Shown: one piece after another, positions 18,355-27,416 of the stretch
How positions within the stretch are numbered: the first letter of the stretch is position 1
Layout: each line of letters begins with the position of its first letter
Assembly (NCBI GenBank): GCA_030750865.1
Contig: JASMHE010000008.1
Span: 372,001 to 436,000, forward strand
Direction: 5' to 3'
Length of the DNA stretch: 64,000 nt
From: Alphaproteobacteria bacterium
Lineage (GTDB): Bacteria > Pseudomonadota > Alphaproteobacteria > Micavibrionales > Micavibrionaceae
The notes under the pieces: generated by a model
Databases searched by the model: none
Told to the model about the DNA's origin: nothing
The model's input: the letters and a program-made list of their open reading frames with translations, nothing else
Program-made: the position numbers and the translations under genes

Positions 18355-18627
18355 TTAGTTTACAGCTTCTTTCAGTTCTTTACCTGCTTTAAACTTAGGC
18401 TGTTTAGACGCAGGAATGTTGATCTTTTCACCTGTGCGTGGGTTACGACCTGTTGTCGCTGCACGGTTAGCAACTGTGAAAGTACCAAAGCCTACCAAGC
18501 GAACTTCGCCGCCTTTTTTCAGTGTGCCTTTGATGCTGTCAATAACAGCTTCAACAGCGCTTTGTGCTTTTGTTTTTGGAAGGTCAGCCAATTTAGCTAC
18601 TTCATTTACGAGTTCTTGTTTGTTCAC
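18355..18627 (-). CDS. hupB: DNA-binding protein HU
   Basis: Nucleoid protein that bends DNA as a dimer. With a GTG start it is 90 residues, the standard HU length, beginning V-N-K-Q-E-L-V-N-E-V-A-K. The DNA-binding beta-arm carries T-G-R-N-P-R-T-G-E-K-I-N-I-P-A, with the proline at its tip. The open frame extends 11 codons upstream to a TTG, but GGGG lies just before the GTG and homologues start there. It follows lon by 166 bases, the usual alphaproteobacterial order, and is closed by a strong terminator. It is distinguished from IHF by the arm sequence and by context. Confidence 0.93.
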   Translation of the reverse strand: MNKQELVNEVAKLADLPKTKAQSAVEAVIDSIKGTLKKGGEVRLVGFGTFTVANRAATTGRNPRTGEKINIPASKQPKFKAGKELKEAVN

Positions 18628-18793
18628 GGGAATCCCCTTTTCGTTAGTGTTAAGTAACAAACCAATTTCATTTTCCGGAAATTATATAACCAAGCCGGAA
18701 AAAAATGAAACTCACATCACGCTACCATGCGCCAAAATATGGCGGCCAGCAACGTTTTGCGAGAATCATTTATACGATGTTTAGAGGGGTGAC

Positions 18794-21211
18794 TCAATGG
18801 TGAATCACATCTTTTTCCTGATTTTCTGCAGTTTTCCCGACAATTTCGTCGATTTTCGCTGATTCTTCCTCAGAAATTGGCTCTGGAAGGCGAATCAAGG
18901 CGTAAGAAAGCACCTCTTCGATGGTGTTCACCGGAATAATCTCCAAAGACTTTTTGATATTATCGGGAATATCAGCGAGGTCTTTTTCATTTTCCTTCGG
19001 AATCAGCACTGTTGTGATTCCGCCACGAATGGCACCGAGGAATTTTTCCTTCACACCACCGATGGCCGTCACATATCCGCGCAGATTGACTTCGCCCGTC
19101 ATCGCCAGATCACGACGTACTTCGATACCGGTCAATGTTGACACGATCGCCGTCACCATCGCAGCACCTGCAGACGGTCCGTCTTTCGGCACGGCCCCTT
19201 CGGGTACGTGAACATGCAGATTCTTTTTGTTCAATTCCGCATAGTTAATGCCAAATTGCGGCGCACGCGATTTAATCAGCATCTCGGCAACCTTGATTGA
19301 TTCTTTCATGACATCACGGATATTCCCCGTTGTCGTCACGCGGCCTTCTTTGCCAGGCGTTGTCACAGCCTCGATCGGCAACAAATCACCGCCCGTGCTG
19401 GTATAGGCAAGGCCGTTTACAACACCAATCCGGTCTTGCTCTTCGATTTCGCCAAAACGATATTTTTTCACGCCTGCATATTTATCAAGATTACGTGGCG
19501 TCACACGCACGCGTTTTTTGCCTTCCATCAAAATTTCTTTGATGGCTTTGCGGCACAAATTCGCAAGCTCACGTTCCAGATTACGGACACCGGCTTCTTT
19601 TGTGTAATACCGGATCAAATCACGGATACCGTCATCATTGATTGAAAATTCATCTTTCTTCAGACCGGCTGCCTTCACCTGTTTTTTCAACAAGTGGCGT
19701 TTCACGATCTCGATCTTTTCGTCTTCGGTATAACCGGACAGGCGAATAATCTCCATCCGGTCCAGCAAAGGACGCGGCATTTCAGATACATTATTGGCCG
19801 TGCAGACAAACATGACATCCGACAGATCATAATCCAGTTCCAGATAGTGATCCTGAAATGTGCTGTTCTGTTCAGGGTCCAGCACTTCCAACAAGGCAGA
19901 GCTGGGATCACCGCGCCAATCGGAACCCAATTTATCAATTTCATCCAGCAAGAAGAACGGATTAACCGTTTTGGCTTTTTTCATGCCCTGAATAATCTTG
20001 CCTGGCATTGCACCGATATATGTCCGGCGGTGACCGCGAATTTCACTTTCGTCACGCACGCCACCAAGTGACATACGTACAAAATTACGGTTTGTGGCTT
20101 TTGCGATTGATTGCCCCAGTGATGTTTTACCAACACCCGGCGGACCGACAAGACACAGAATAGGCCCTTTGACCTTCGATGTCCGCTGTTGCACAGCCAA
20201 ATATTCAAGAATGCGTTCTTTGACCTTTTCCAAACCGTAATGGTCTTTATCCAGAACAGATTGCGCCTTTTTAATATCTTTTTTCACGCGGGATTTCTTG
20301 CCCCACGGCACAGACAGAATCCAGTCCAGATAGTTCCGGACAACAGTAGCTTCCGCAGACATCGGAGACATCTGTTTTAATTTCTTCAGCTCGATCTCGG
20401 CGCGTTCTTTGGCTTCCTTGCTCAGCTTCTTTTCTTCGATTTTGTTCTCGAGCTGCTTGATCTCGTCATAGCTATCATCGCCCTCGCCCAGTTCTTTCTG
20501 GATCGCTTTGATTTGCTCGTTCAGATAGTAATCACGCTGCGTTTTTTCCATCTGGCGTTTGACGCGGTTGCGCACACGCTTTTCAATTTGAAGAACACCG
20601 ATCTCGCCTTCCATATAACCATAGATTTTTTCCAGACGGTCTTTCGTATCTCCAAGCTCCAACAGCTCCTGCTTTTCCTCGATCTTCAACGTCAGATGGG
20701 CGGCAATCGTATCGGATAACTTGGCTGGCTCTTCGATCTGGTTGATCGACACAATCACTTCCGGTGTGATCTTCTTATTCAGTTTCACATACTGTTCGAA
20801 ATTTGAAGACACCGCACGGGCAAGTGCTGCCAGTTCTTCATCTTCTTCCGTTTCATCCGCAATATCAGTATATTCGGCTTCCAGAAAATCATCGCGTTCG
20901 CTGTACCCTTCGATCTTTACACGCTTCACGCCATCAACCAGAACCTTCACCGTTCCGTCCGGTAATTTCAGAATATGCGATACACGGCCAATCGTTCCGA
21001 CTGTGTACAAATCATCTTCCGCAGGATCATCTTCAGATGATGATTTCTGTGTCACCAGCAGGATTTCTTTGCGGTCCTGAATTTGCTCAAGCGCATTCAC
21101 CGATTTTTCGCGGCCGATAAAAAGCGGCACAATCATATACGGGAAAACAACCGTATCCCGCAACGGCAAGACAGGAAGTTTGTTATTCTTTGAAGATGAT
21201 AGACCTATCAT
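18794..21211 (-). CDS. lon: ATP-dependent protease Lon
   Basis: Cytoplasmic AAA+ serine protease that degrades damaged and regulatory proteins. The 805-residue protein has an N-terminal substrate-binding domain starting L-P-V-L-P-L-R-D-T-V-V-F-P and an AAA+ module with Walker A G-P-P-G-V-G-K-T and Walker B D-E-I-D-K-L. The C-terminal protease domain has the catalytic serine in K-D-G-P-S-A-G-A-A-M and the catalytic lysine downstream. The end is acidic and glutamate-rich. It lies between clpP and hupB; clpX, often found between clpP and lon, is not there. A vegetative promoter candidate lies about 60 bases upstream. Confidence 0.97.
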   Translation of the reverse strand: MIGLSSSKNNKLPVLPLRDTVVFPYMIVPLFIGREKSVNALEQIQDRKEILLVTQKSSSEDDPAEDDLYTVGTIGRVSHILKLPDGTVKVLVDGVKRVKIEGYSERDDFLEAEYTDIADETEEDEELAALARAVSSNFEQYVKLNKKITPEVIVSINQIEEPAKLSDTIAAHLTLKIEEKQELLELGDTKDRLEKIYGYMEGEIGVLQIEKRVRNRVKRQMEKTQRDYYLNEQIKAIQKELGEGDDSYDEIKQLENKIEEKKLSKEAKERAEIELKKLKQMSPMSAEATVVRNYLDWILSVPWGKKSRVKKDIKKAQSVLDKDHYGLEKVKERILEYLAVQQRTSKVKGPILCLVGPPGVGKTSLGQSIAKATNRNFVRMSLGGVRDESEIRGHRRTYIGAMPGKIIQGMKKAKTVNPFFLLDEIDKLGSDWRGDPSSALLEVLDPEQNSTFQDHYLELDYDLSDVMFVCTANNVSEMPRPLLDRMEIIRLSGYTEDEKIEIVKRHLLKKQVKAAGLKKDEFSINDDGIRDLIRYYTKEAGVRNLERELANLCRKAIKEILMEGKKRVRVTPRNLDKYAGVKKYRFGEIEEQDRIGVVNGLAYTSTGGDLLPIEAVTTPGKEGRVTTTGNIRDVMKESIKVAEMLIKSRAPQFGINYAELNKKNLHVHVPEGAVPKDGPSAGAAMVTAIVSTLTGIEVRRDLAMTGEVNLRGYVTAIGGVKEKFLGAIRGGITTVLIPKENEKDLADIPDNIKKSLEIIPVNTIEEVLSYALIRLPEPISEEESAKIDEIVGKTAENQEKDVIHH

Positions 21212-21272
21212 AAAACCTCTATTTTGTTACTTTTGCAGATGAATCACAGCGTACGCATCATCACATTTATAT

Positions 21273-21300
21273 AATATAGCTATGAATAACATCTTAACAA
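21273..21300 (-). promoter_or_regulatory. Candidate vegetative promoter for lon
   Basis: On the minus strand TTGTTA and TATATT are separated by 16 bases in an AT-rich stretch 62 bases upstream of the lon start. No heat-shock (sigma-32) promoter with acceptable spacing was seen in the 200-base clpP-lon gap. Confidence 0.35.
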
Positions 21301-21411
21301 GGGGCTGTGTTTTCAAGTGTTCGCCGCAAAATAAACATAGCATCATATACCCCGCGATTTCGTACAATCAGGGATATATGTCTTTTCCTTGTCAATGAAA
21401 CGGTTTGCGGA

Positions 21412-22062
21412 TTATTTCTTCTTATCGTCTTTTGCGCCCGGCAGGTCCGATCTTTCCAGCACAACTTCATCAATAAGACCGAATTTTTGCGCTTCTGAAG
21501 CAGACATGAAGTTATCACGCTCCATACCCTGCTCGATCTCGGACAGCTTGCGACCTGTATGCTTCACATACAATTCGTTCAGGATCGAACGCAAACGCAG
21601 AATTTCCTGTGCCTGAATTTCGATATCAGTGGCCTGCCCCTGCGCACCGCCGCTTGGCTGGTGAATCATGATGCGTGAATTCGGCAATGAAAAACGTTTG
21701 CCTGCCGCACCGGCCATCAACAACAATGACCCGGCAGACGCCGCTTGACCAATACACACAGTCGAAACATTCGGCTTGATATATTGCATTGTATCGTACA
21801 TCGCAAGCGCCGCTGTCACGACACCACCCGGAGAGTTGATATAGAATGAAATATCTTTGTCCGGATTTTCTGATTCAAGGAACAGAAGCTGCGCACAGAT
21901 CAGGCTTGCCACGTTGTCATTCACGCCGCCTGTTAAAAAGATGATCCGTTCCTTCAAAAGACGTGAATAAATATCATAAGATCGCTCACCACGGTTTGTT
22001 TGCTCAACAACCATAGGAACAAGTGTATTCATGTAAACATCAATAGGATCGCGCTCTGTCAT
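21412..22062 (-). CDS. clpP: ATP-dependent Clp protease proteolytic subunit
   Basis: Tetradecameric serine peptidase that works with a Clp ATPase. In the 216-residue protein the catalytic triad is Ser109 (in I-G-Q-A-A-S-A-G), His134 (in I-M-I-H-Q-P-S-G-G) and Asp183 (in M-E-R-D-N-F-M-S-A). The oligomerisation stretch Y-I-N-S-P-G-G is also present. A short acidic/basic tail (G-A-K-D-D-K-K-K) ends the protein. It lies 152 bases downstream of tig on the same strand. Its usual partner clpX is not adjacent and must be elsewhere if present. Confidence 0.97.
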   Translation of the reverse strand: MTERDPIDVYMNTLVPMVVEQTNRGERSYDIYSRLLKERIIFLTGGVNDNVASLICAQLLFLESENPDKDISFYINSPGGVVTAALAMYDTMQYIKPNVSTVCIGQAASAGSLLLMAGAAGKRFSLPNSRIMIHQPSGGAQGQATDIEIQAQEILRLRSILNELYVKHTGRKLSEIEQGMERDNFMSASEAQKFGLIDEVVLERSDLPGAKDDKKK

Positions 22063-22153
22063 AATTTCTCTGCTTGTTTGTTTCGATTGGGTTTTAGTGA
22101 TTCTTAAAATATATCTAAAACTTATCGTGCCAATCCGCCGAGTGCAAGAGACA

Positions 22154-22186
22154 ATCGCCTGATATAAATCAATATATACAGGCGAT
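22154..22186 (-). terminator. Hairpin between tig and clpP
   Basis: An eight-base-pair stem ATCGCCTG/CAGGCGAT encloses an AT-rich 17-base loop, 28 bases after the tig stop. The following bases on the minus strand (TGTCTCTTG) are only weakly T-rich, so it may be an attenuator or RNA-stability element rather than a full terminator. Confidence 0.4.
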
Positions 22187-22214
22187 CACATCTCATTCTT
22201 TATTTATGCAAATC

Positions 22215-23723
22215 TTATTTGGAAGATTCTGCCGTTTTCTTCTTCGCCGTGGACGACTTCGCCGCTGAAGAAGAGCCCTTCTTCGCTGTTGATTTCTTCG
22301 TCGTCGTTGACTTCTTAGAAGAAGACTTCTTGGCTGTTGATCCGGAAGAAGATTTCTTGGAAGAGGATTTCTTCTTACTGTCTGATTTTTGTGACAGGTA
22401 AGATTCTTCATCTTCTTTCGTCAGCTCTTCCAAAGATACTTTCTTTTCTTTTACATCAGCAAGGTCTGTGATGAAATCAATAACCTTGTCTTCGAACACT
22501 GGTGCACGCAGTGCATCAAGAGCATTACGGTTGCTCTTGTAATATTCGAAAACCTGCGCTTCTTGCCCAGGATATTTCTGCGCTTCCTGAATAACGGCAC
22601 GCTGGATTTCCTGATCGGAAACCTGAATATTGTTTGTTGATCCGATTTCAGACAACAGGATACCAAGCTTAACGCGGCGTTCCGCGATTGCTTCCAGCTC
22701 TTCAGCTTCTTCGTCAGACAGTTTCAATTCACCATCTTTGACCTGCTCTGGGTTCTCGATAGAGATTTGCTGCTTGATGTTGCCCAGCTCCATCTCTTTC
22801 ATACCAGCAGGCACCTCTGAATCATGTTCTGTGTCCAGAATATCAAGCAGAGCGCGCTTCAGCTTCATTTTACTTAGATTGTCGTATTCTGACTGAATCT
22901 GCGTCTTAATCGCATCTTTCAATGCATCAAGGCTGTCCAGACCGAGTTTCTTGGCAAATTCATCATCAAGCTTGCTATCTGTGTATTCCAGAATTTCATG
23001 GATTTTCACATCGAAAATCGCCTGACGTCCGGCCAGTTCGGATGCGTGATATTCTTTCGGGAAGTCCACAGTGACTTCAACATCGTCACCTGCTTTTTTA
23101 CCGATCAATTGCTCTTCAAAGCCCGGAATAAACTGACCGCTGCCCAGCTCCAGCTGGTGACCGTGTGCGTGCATACCTTCATGCGCGACATTATCATCCG
23201 CCGTGCGGCCGTGGAAATCCATCTTCACAACGTCACCTTCTTTGGTGGCGCGCTTTGTTTCAACAGGCTGTGTTGCACGGTTATGTTGCGCGATATTATC
23301 AAGCGCTTCCTGTACCGCCTCATCTGTCGGTTCGCAAACAGGCTTTTCCAGCTTGATTGTCTTCAGGTCCATGATATCGATCTTTGGAATGACTTCGACA
23401 GCCATTGTGTAAACAAGGTCTTTGCCTTCATCATAGTCTTTGACTTCGATTTTCGGCTGTGTCGCAGGCTTCAGGCCTTTTTCTTCCATTGCTTTCAGCG
23501 ATGTATCATTGACTGTTTTTTCAAGAACTTCGCCCATCACAGAACGGCCATAACGCTGTTTCACAACATTCAAAGGCACTTTCCCTGGACGGAATCCCGG
23601 CACTTTCAATGTTTTCGCATATTCTTTCAAACGATCATCTGTCTGCTTTTCAAGCTCGTCTTTACCAACTTTGACTTCCAGTTCGTAGCTAAGACCTTCG
23701 TTCTTTAATTCTTTAACCTGCAT
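22215..23723 (-). CDS. tig: Trigger factor with Ser/Lys-rich C-terminal tail
   Basis: Ribosome-bound chaperone and peptidyl-prolyl isomerase. The N-terminal ribosome-binding part has the signature V-P-G-F-R-P-G-K-V-P near residue 43. It is followed by the FKBP-like domain (G-D-V-V-K-M-D-F-H-G-R, with an insert containing H-E-G-M-H-A-H-G-H) and the helical C-terminal domain. At 502 residues it is longer than usual (about 430-450) because of a final stretch of roughly 60 residues made almost only of Ser, Lys, Ala and Thr. The tail is strongly basic and resembles histone H1-like tails. Gene order tig-clpP is conserved in bacteria. Confidence 0.95.
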   Translation of the reverse strand: MQVKELKNEGLSYELEVKVGKDELEKQTDDRLKEYAKTLKVPGFRPGKVPLNVVKQRYGRSVMGEVLEKTVNDTSLKAMEEKGLKPATQPKIEVKDYDEGKDLVYTMAVEVIPKIDIMDLKTIKLEKPVCEPTDEAVQEALDNIAQHNRATQPVETKRATKEGDVVKMDFHGRTADDNVAHEGMHAHGHQLELGSGQFIPGFEEQLIGKKAGDDVEVTVDFPKEYHASELAGRQAIFDVKIHEILEYTDSKLDDEFAKKLGLDSLDALKDAIKTQIQSEYDNLSKMKLKRALLDILDTEHDSEVPAGMKEMELGNIKQQISIENPEQVKDGELKLSDEEAEELEAIAERRVKLGILLSEIGSTNNIQVSDQEIQRAVIQEAQKYPGQEAQVFEYYKSNRNALDALRAPVFEDKVIDFITDLADVKEKKVSLEELTKEDEESYLSQKSDSKKKSSSKKSSSGSTAKKSSSKKSTTTKKSTAKKGSSSAAKSSTAKKKTAESSK

Positions 23724-23774
23724 AAATTCTACCTTTAGCCCCTAACGGCTTTTTCTTTTACTTGTGAATTCAAA

Positions 23775-23859
23775 TGGTGCGGATGGAGGGACTTGAACCC
23801 CCACGCCTCGCGGCGCCAGAACCTAAATCTGGTGCGTCTACCAATTTCGCCACATCCGC
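23775..23859 (-). tRNA. tRNA-Leu (TAG)
   Basis: An 85-base class II tRNA with encoded CCA. The acceptor stem GCGGATG pairs with CATCCGC, the anticodon stem-loop CCAGATTTAGGTTCTGG gives anticodon TAG, and a variable arm (GCGCCGCGAGGCGT region) and T-arm GGGGGTTCAAGTCCCTC follow. Discriminator A73, as expected for leucine. It lies just upstream of tig on the same strand. Confidence 0.96.
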
Positions 23860-23970
23860 ATTTAGCACTCAATGCTATATTTAGGTGCTATCTAATAGAC
23901 AAAAATACAGCCATCAATCAAGTGATTTCGTGATTTTTTTGGATTTTTTCGCTTTAAAACGGGCAAAAGA

Positions 23971-25542
23971 CTAATAATAGCGCTTACTCTGGTGCAAATC
24001 GCGCAGAACAGAAGGGATTTGCGCGATAATATCAGGGGCCGTTAATCCGGCACCAAAGCGCAATGACGCTTCACCGTGAATCCAGGCCGCCATACAGGCC
24101 GCAATGCGCGGTGAAAGCCCCTGCCCTAATAGTCCGGCGATCATGCCTGCAAGCACATCACCCGCACCGGCTGTTGCCAGCCATGACGACGCATGCGTGT
24201 GCAGCACGGGTTTTTCATCACCCTGTACGATAATTGTATCCGGCCCCTTATATAGCAGCACGGCTTTGCTCAGTGCGGCCGCAGCAACCGCCTTGTCATA
24301 TTTGGACAGGTCGCCGTCAATCGCGGGGAAGATACGTTTAAACTCCCCTTCATGCGGCGTGATCACGCACAAATCATGTAACGCGGCATGGAGTGTTTCC
24401 GGCGCATCTTCAAAACAGCTCAGCGCATCTGCATCCAGTACGGTCGGTTTATGCAAGGCCAGCACATCAAGCACAATTTTTTGCATTGCCGCATCATCTT
24501 CGCGCCCTAATCCCGGCCCTAACAAAAGAACCGTCTTTTTCTCTGTAGAAACATGTGTGACAAAATCCGCTTCTTGCGGCAATTCTTCAAAAATCAGGTG
24601 CGGAACATCTTCGGTATAGGCTTGTTCAGATTCTTTGCGGGCATGAATCGTGCACATTCCTGCGCCGATCCGCATTGATGACTGTGCCGCCATCCGTATT
24701 GCCCCCGTCATTTGTGTACCGCCAAGCATTGCGATATGGCCGCGCTTATATTTATGCGCCCCTTTATCCGGGTCAGGCAACTGGTCGATCCAGAGCGTCT
24801 GAATATTTTCATGTGCCGCAAAATCCGCATCAGACAATAACGTCGTATCAATGCCGATATCGTGCACATGGATCGCCCCGCAATATGCCATCGCCGGCAT
24901 CAGACAATGCCCGAGCTTTTTGCGGAAAAATGTAACGGTGTGCGCCGCTTCCAGTGTTCCTGCCGCAACAGCGCCGCTTGTGCCGTGAATACCGCTTGGC
25001 ACGTCCACAGCCACAACAGGCACTTTTAATTGTCTGATAATGTCAAACAGCGCAGTGATGTCTTTGTCGAGCTCTCCGCGAAAACCTGTGCCGTACAGCG
25101 CATCAACAACGACATAACCATCAAGCGTTGCTGTCTCGCCGCTTTGCACCGTCTCCTGAAACTCTTTCATGAAATGGGATATTTTATAAATCTTGCCCTT
25201 AAAATGATGTGATGCTTTTTTCGCATCCCCCTTTAACTTCCGTGCCGGTGCGGACGAGAACAGCGCAACATCTTTCCCCGCCTCTTCCAGAAAAGCCCCT
25301 GCAACATAGCCGTCTCCGCCATTATTGCCGGGACCGCACAAAATGATCACTTTATGGTCAGGATAATGTTCACACACACAGTTCGCAACGGCCTGCCCCG
25401 CCGACAACATCAGCGAAAACCCGTCTGTGCCTGCATCAATAGTCCGGCGATCTGCCTGCCCCATCTGTGCGTTCGTCAATAACGCCGAAGGTGCAAAACG
25501 GTTTTCCTGACTGTCTTGTGCTTTTGTGAATCCAAGTAACAT
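23971..25542 (-). CDS. nnr: Bifunctional NAD(P)H-hydrate epimerase / ADP-dependent dehydratase
   Basis: Repairs hydrated NAD(P)H. The N-terminal YjeF_N domain (about residues 1-220) epimerises the hydrate, with its signature C-G-P-G-N-N-G-G-D-G-Y-V. The C-terminal ribokinase-like domain (about 240-510) dehydrates it using ADP, with G-G-T-Q-M-T-G-A-I-R-M-A-A, L-L-G-P-G-L-G-R and A-T-A-G-A-G-D-V-L-A-G-M. The total of 523 residues is normal for the fused enzyme. It is encoded divergently from glnA with tRNA-His between. In several alphaproteobacteria nnr is followed by glnB-glnA; here glnB is not in that place. Confidence 0.95.
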   Translation of the reverse strand: MLLGFTKAQDSQENRFAPSALLTNAQMGQADRRTIDAGTDGFSLMLSAGQAVANCVCEHYPDHKVIILCGPGNNGGDGYVAGAFLEEAGKDVALFSSAPARKLKGDAKKASHHFKGKIYKISHFMKEFQETVQSGETATLDGYVVVDALYGTGFRGELDKDITALFDIIRQLKVPVVAVDVPSGIHGTSGAVAAGTLEAAHTVTFFRKKLGHCLMPAMAYCGAIHVHDIGIDTTLLSDADFAAHENIQTLWIDQLPDPDKGAHKYKRGHIAMLGGTQMTGAIRMAAQSSMRIGAGMCTIHARKESEQAYTEDVPHLIFEELPQEADFVTHVSTEKKTVLLLGPGLGREDDAAMQKIVLDVLALHKPTVLDADALSCFEDAPETLHAALHDLCVITPHEGEFKRIFPAIDGDLSKYDKAVAAAALSKAVLLYKGPDTIIVQGDEKPVLHTHASSWLATAGAGDVLAGMIAGLLGQGLSPRIAACMAAWIHGEASLRFGAGLTAPDIIAQIPSVLRDLHQSKRYY

Positions 25543-25586
25543 ATGGAGAGGTTATGCGATAATGCTCGTATGATAAAGAAGAAAAG

Positions 25587-25662
25587 TGGGGCGGCTGACG
25601 GGGATTGAACCCGCGACAGCTCGGATCACAACCGAGTGCTCTACCACTGAGCTACAGCCGCC
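25587..25662 (-). tRNA. tRNA-His (GTG)
   Basis: A 76-base tRNA with encoded CCA and the extra 5' guanosine (G-1) opposite C73, the hallmark of histidine tRNA. The acceptor stem GCGGCTG pairs with CAGCCGC, the D-arm is TAGCTCAGTGGTAGAGCA, the anticodon loop TTGTGAT gives GTG, and the T-arm is CGCGGGTTCAATCCCCG. Confidence 0.96.
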
Positions 25663-25766
25663 ACATGCAAGAGCGACCTATCTTTTGCCATCACATGGTG
25701 AAACTCGTCAAGTTCTTTTATAAAAAAAATGCCTTATAAATCACGATCATGCCAAATATCGTCTGG

Positions 25767-25847
25767 ACGCATAGGATAAACGATGTTATTGTCCGAAGCA
25801 TAGCTGCCATGCTATTAATGCATAACTCGTATGAGATAACGCATAGG
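25767..25847. repeat. Repeated 9-mer in the glnA upstream region
   Basis: The 9-mer ACGCATAGG occurs at 25767-25775 and again at 25839-25847, each followed by an AT-rich step (ATAA and TAATAA). The copies bracket the candidate glnA promoter, so they could be protein-binding sites. Two copies of a 9-mer in about 230 bases may also be chance. No convincing sigma-54 (TGGC-N8-TTGC type) promoter was seen. Confidence 0.25.
25789..25818 (+). promoter_or_regulatory. Candidate glnA promoter
   Basis: TTGTCC and TATTAA are separated by 18 bases, 76 bases upstream of the glnA start. The match is partial. The rest of the 232 bases between tRNA-His and glnA is AT-rich leader with no open frame; AGAGGA just before the ATG is the ribosome-binding site. 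Confidence 0.35.
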
Positions 25848-25894
25848 TAATAAGAGAAACCATAGAAAAGAAAGCGTAAAGCGAAGAGGATTAA

Positions 25895-27325
25895 ATGTCA
25901 GAGAAAACACTAAAAGTGAAAAATGTTACGGAATTCGTCAAAACTGTTCATGATATGGATGTACAGTATGTTGATTTCAACTTTACCGATCTACGCGGCA
26001 AAATGCACCGCATCACACAACATATCAACACGATCGATAAAGATTTGATGGAAAACGGTATTTATTTTGACGGTTCATCCATTGACGGATGGAAAGCCAT
26101 CAACGAATCTGACATGCAACTTAAACCCAATGTCACAACCGCGACATTCGACCCGTTCGCGACACAGCCGACCGTAAAAGTTTTCTGTGAGGTGCTGGAA
26201 CCGTCAACAGGTAAAAACTATACATCCGACCCACGCTCAATCGCGCTTGCCGCCGAAGAATATATGAAATCGACAGGCGTGGCGGACAGTGTCTATTTCG
26301 GACCGGAAGCTGAATTCTTCGTCTTCGAAGATGTCAAAATCAACGTCGCCCAAAACCATGTCGGTTATGAAATCGACAGTCAGGAAGGCCCGTACAATTC
26401 CGGCACACATTACGAACGCGGCAATATGGGACACCGCCCCGGCCCGAAAGGCGGATACGTGCCCGAAGCCCCTGTTGATGCACTGGGTGAATTGCGCTCC
26501 GAAATGCTGACAGTTCTGAACCAAATGGGCGTTCCGGCCGAAAAGCACCACCACGAAGTTGCGCCGAGCCAGTGCGAGCTTGGCATTCAATTTGCCAGCC
26601 TGACGGAAAGTGCCGACAATCTGCAGATTTACAAACATGTTGTTCATAACGTAGCCGCTGCATTCGGTTACACAGCGACATTCCTGCCAAAACCTGTTTA
26701 TGGCGATAACGGGTCCGGCATGCACTGTCACCAATCCTTGTTCAAAGACGGCAAACCCGTCTTTGCCGGTGATGAATATGCAGGCCTATCAGAAACATGT
26801 CTTTACTACATTGGCGGTATTATTAAACATGCACGCGCCCTGAACGCGTTCACAAACCCGTCAACAAACAGCTATAAGCGTCTCGTCCCGGGATACGAAG
26901 CACCGGTTCTGCTGGCCTACTCACAGCGCAACCGTTCTGCATCATGCCGTATTCCAATGGCAACAACGCCAAAGGCAAAACGGATTGAAATCCGCTTCCC
27001 TGACCCAACAGCCAATCCGTATCTCGCGTTCTCTGCCATGCTGATGGCCGGCCTTGACGGGATCGAGCATAAAATCCACCCGGGTGATGCAATGGATAAG
27101 AACCTTTATGACCTTCCCGAAGAAGAACTGGCAAGCATCCCGACAGTATGTCGCGATCTGAGAGAAGCCCTTGACGCCTTGAAAGGCGATCATGACTTCC
27201 TGTTGAAAGGTGATGTATTCACAAAAGAGATGATCGAAGGTTTCATTGCGCTCAAGATGGAAGAAGTGATCCGTTACGAGACAATGCCGCATCCGGTCGA
27301 ATTCGACATGTATTACTCCGCGTAA
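25895..27325 (+). CDS. glnA: Glutamine synthetase, type I
   Basis: Condenses glutamate and ammonium with ATP to give glutamine in the cytoplasm as a dodecamer. The 476-residue protein has the GS beta-grasp N-domain (F-T-D-L-R-G-K, F-D-G-S-S-I-D-G-W). Its catalytic motifs are P-E-A-E-F-F-V-F, C-E-L-G-I-Q-F, N-G-S-G-M-H-C-H-Q-S-L-F, R-N-R-S-A-S-C-R-I-P and R-I-E-I-R-F-P-D. Tyr405 in K-N-L-Y-D-L-P is the adenylylation site of the GSI-beta group, so control by GlnE and PII is expected. No glnB is adjacent. An AGAGGA site precedes the ATG, and a strong terminator follows. Confidence 0.97.
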   Translation: MSEKTLKVKNVTEFVKTVHDMDVQYVDFNFTDLRGKMHRITQHINTIDKDLMENGIYFDGSSIDGWKAINESDMQLKPNVTTATFDPFATQPTVKVFCEVLEPSTGKNYTSDPRSIALAAEEYMKSTGVADSVYFGPEAEFFVFEDVKINVAQNHVGYEIDSQEGPYNSGTHYERGNMGHRPGPKGGYVPEAPVDALGELRSEMLTVLNQMGVPAEKHHHEVAPSQCELGIQFASLTESADNLQIYKHVVHNVAAAFGYTATFLPKPVYGDNGSGMHCHQSLFKDGKPVFAGDEYAGLSETCLYYIGGIIKHARALNAFTNPSTNSYKRLVPGYEAPVLLAYSQRNRSASCRIPMATTPKAKRIEIRFPDPTANPYLAFSAMLMAGLDGIEHKIHPGDAMDKNLYDLPEEELASIPTVCRDLREALDALKGDHDFLLKGDVFTKEMIEGFIALKMEEVIRYETMPHPVEFDMYYSA

Positions 27326-27356
27326 TCACCGATCGGGAGACACACAGATACAAAAA

Positions 27357-27386
27357 CACCCGCATCCAACGATGCGGGTGTTTTTT
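27357..27386. terminator. Bidirectional terminator between glnA and the convergent 27417 gene
   Basis: A ten-base-pair GC-rich stem CACCCGCATC/GATGCGGGTG with a CAAC loop has a run of T on the plus side and A on the other. It ends glnA transcription and probably that of the convergent gene as well. Confidence 0.9.
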
Positions 27387-27416
27387 ATTGTCTCTATTCT
27401 GATGGGATATTGATTA

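Noticed and set aside
21290-21330. Heat-shock (sigma-32) promoter for lon
   Set aside because: CTTGAA and CCCC are present on the minus strand but only about seven bases apart, far shorter than the 13-15 bases needed.
22998-23708. 236-residue plus-strand open frame across tig
   Set aside because: Antisense to trigger factor; phenylalanine- and cysteine-rich shadow of its acidic and lysine codons.
25680-25894. Sigma-54 promoter or NtrC site upstream of glnA
   Set aside because: No TGGC-N8-TTGC type element or TGCACC/GGTGCA palindrome could be found by eye.
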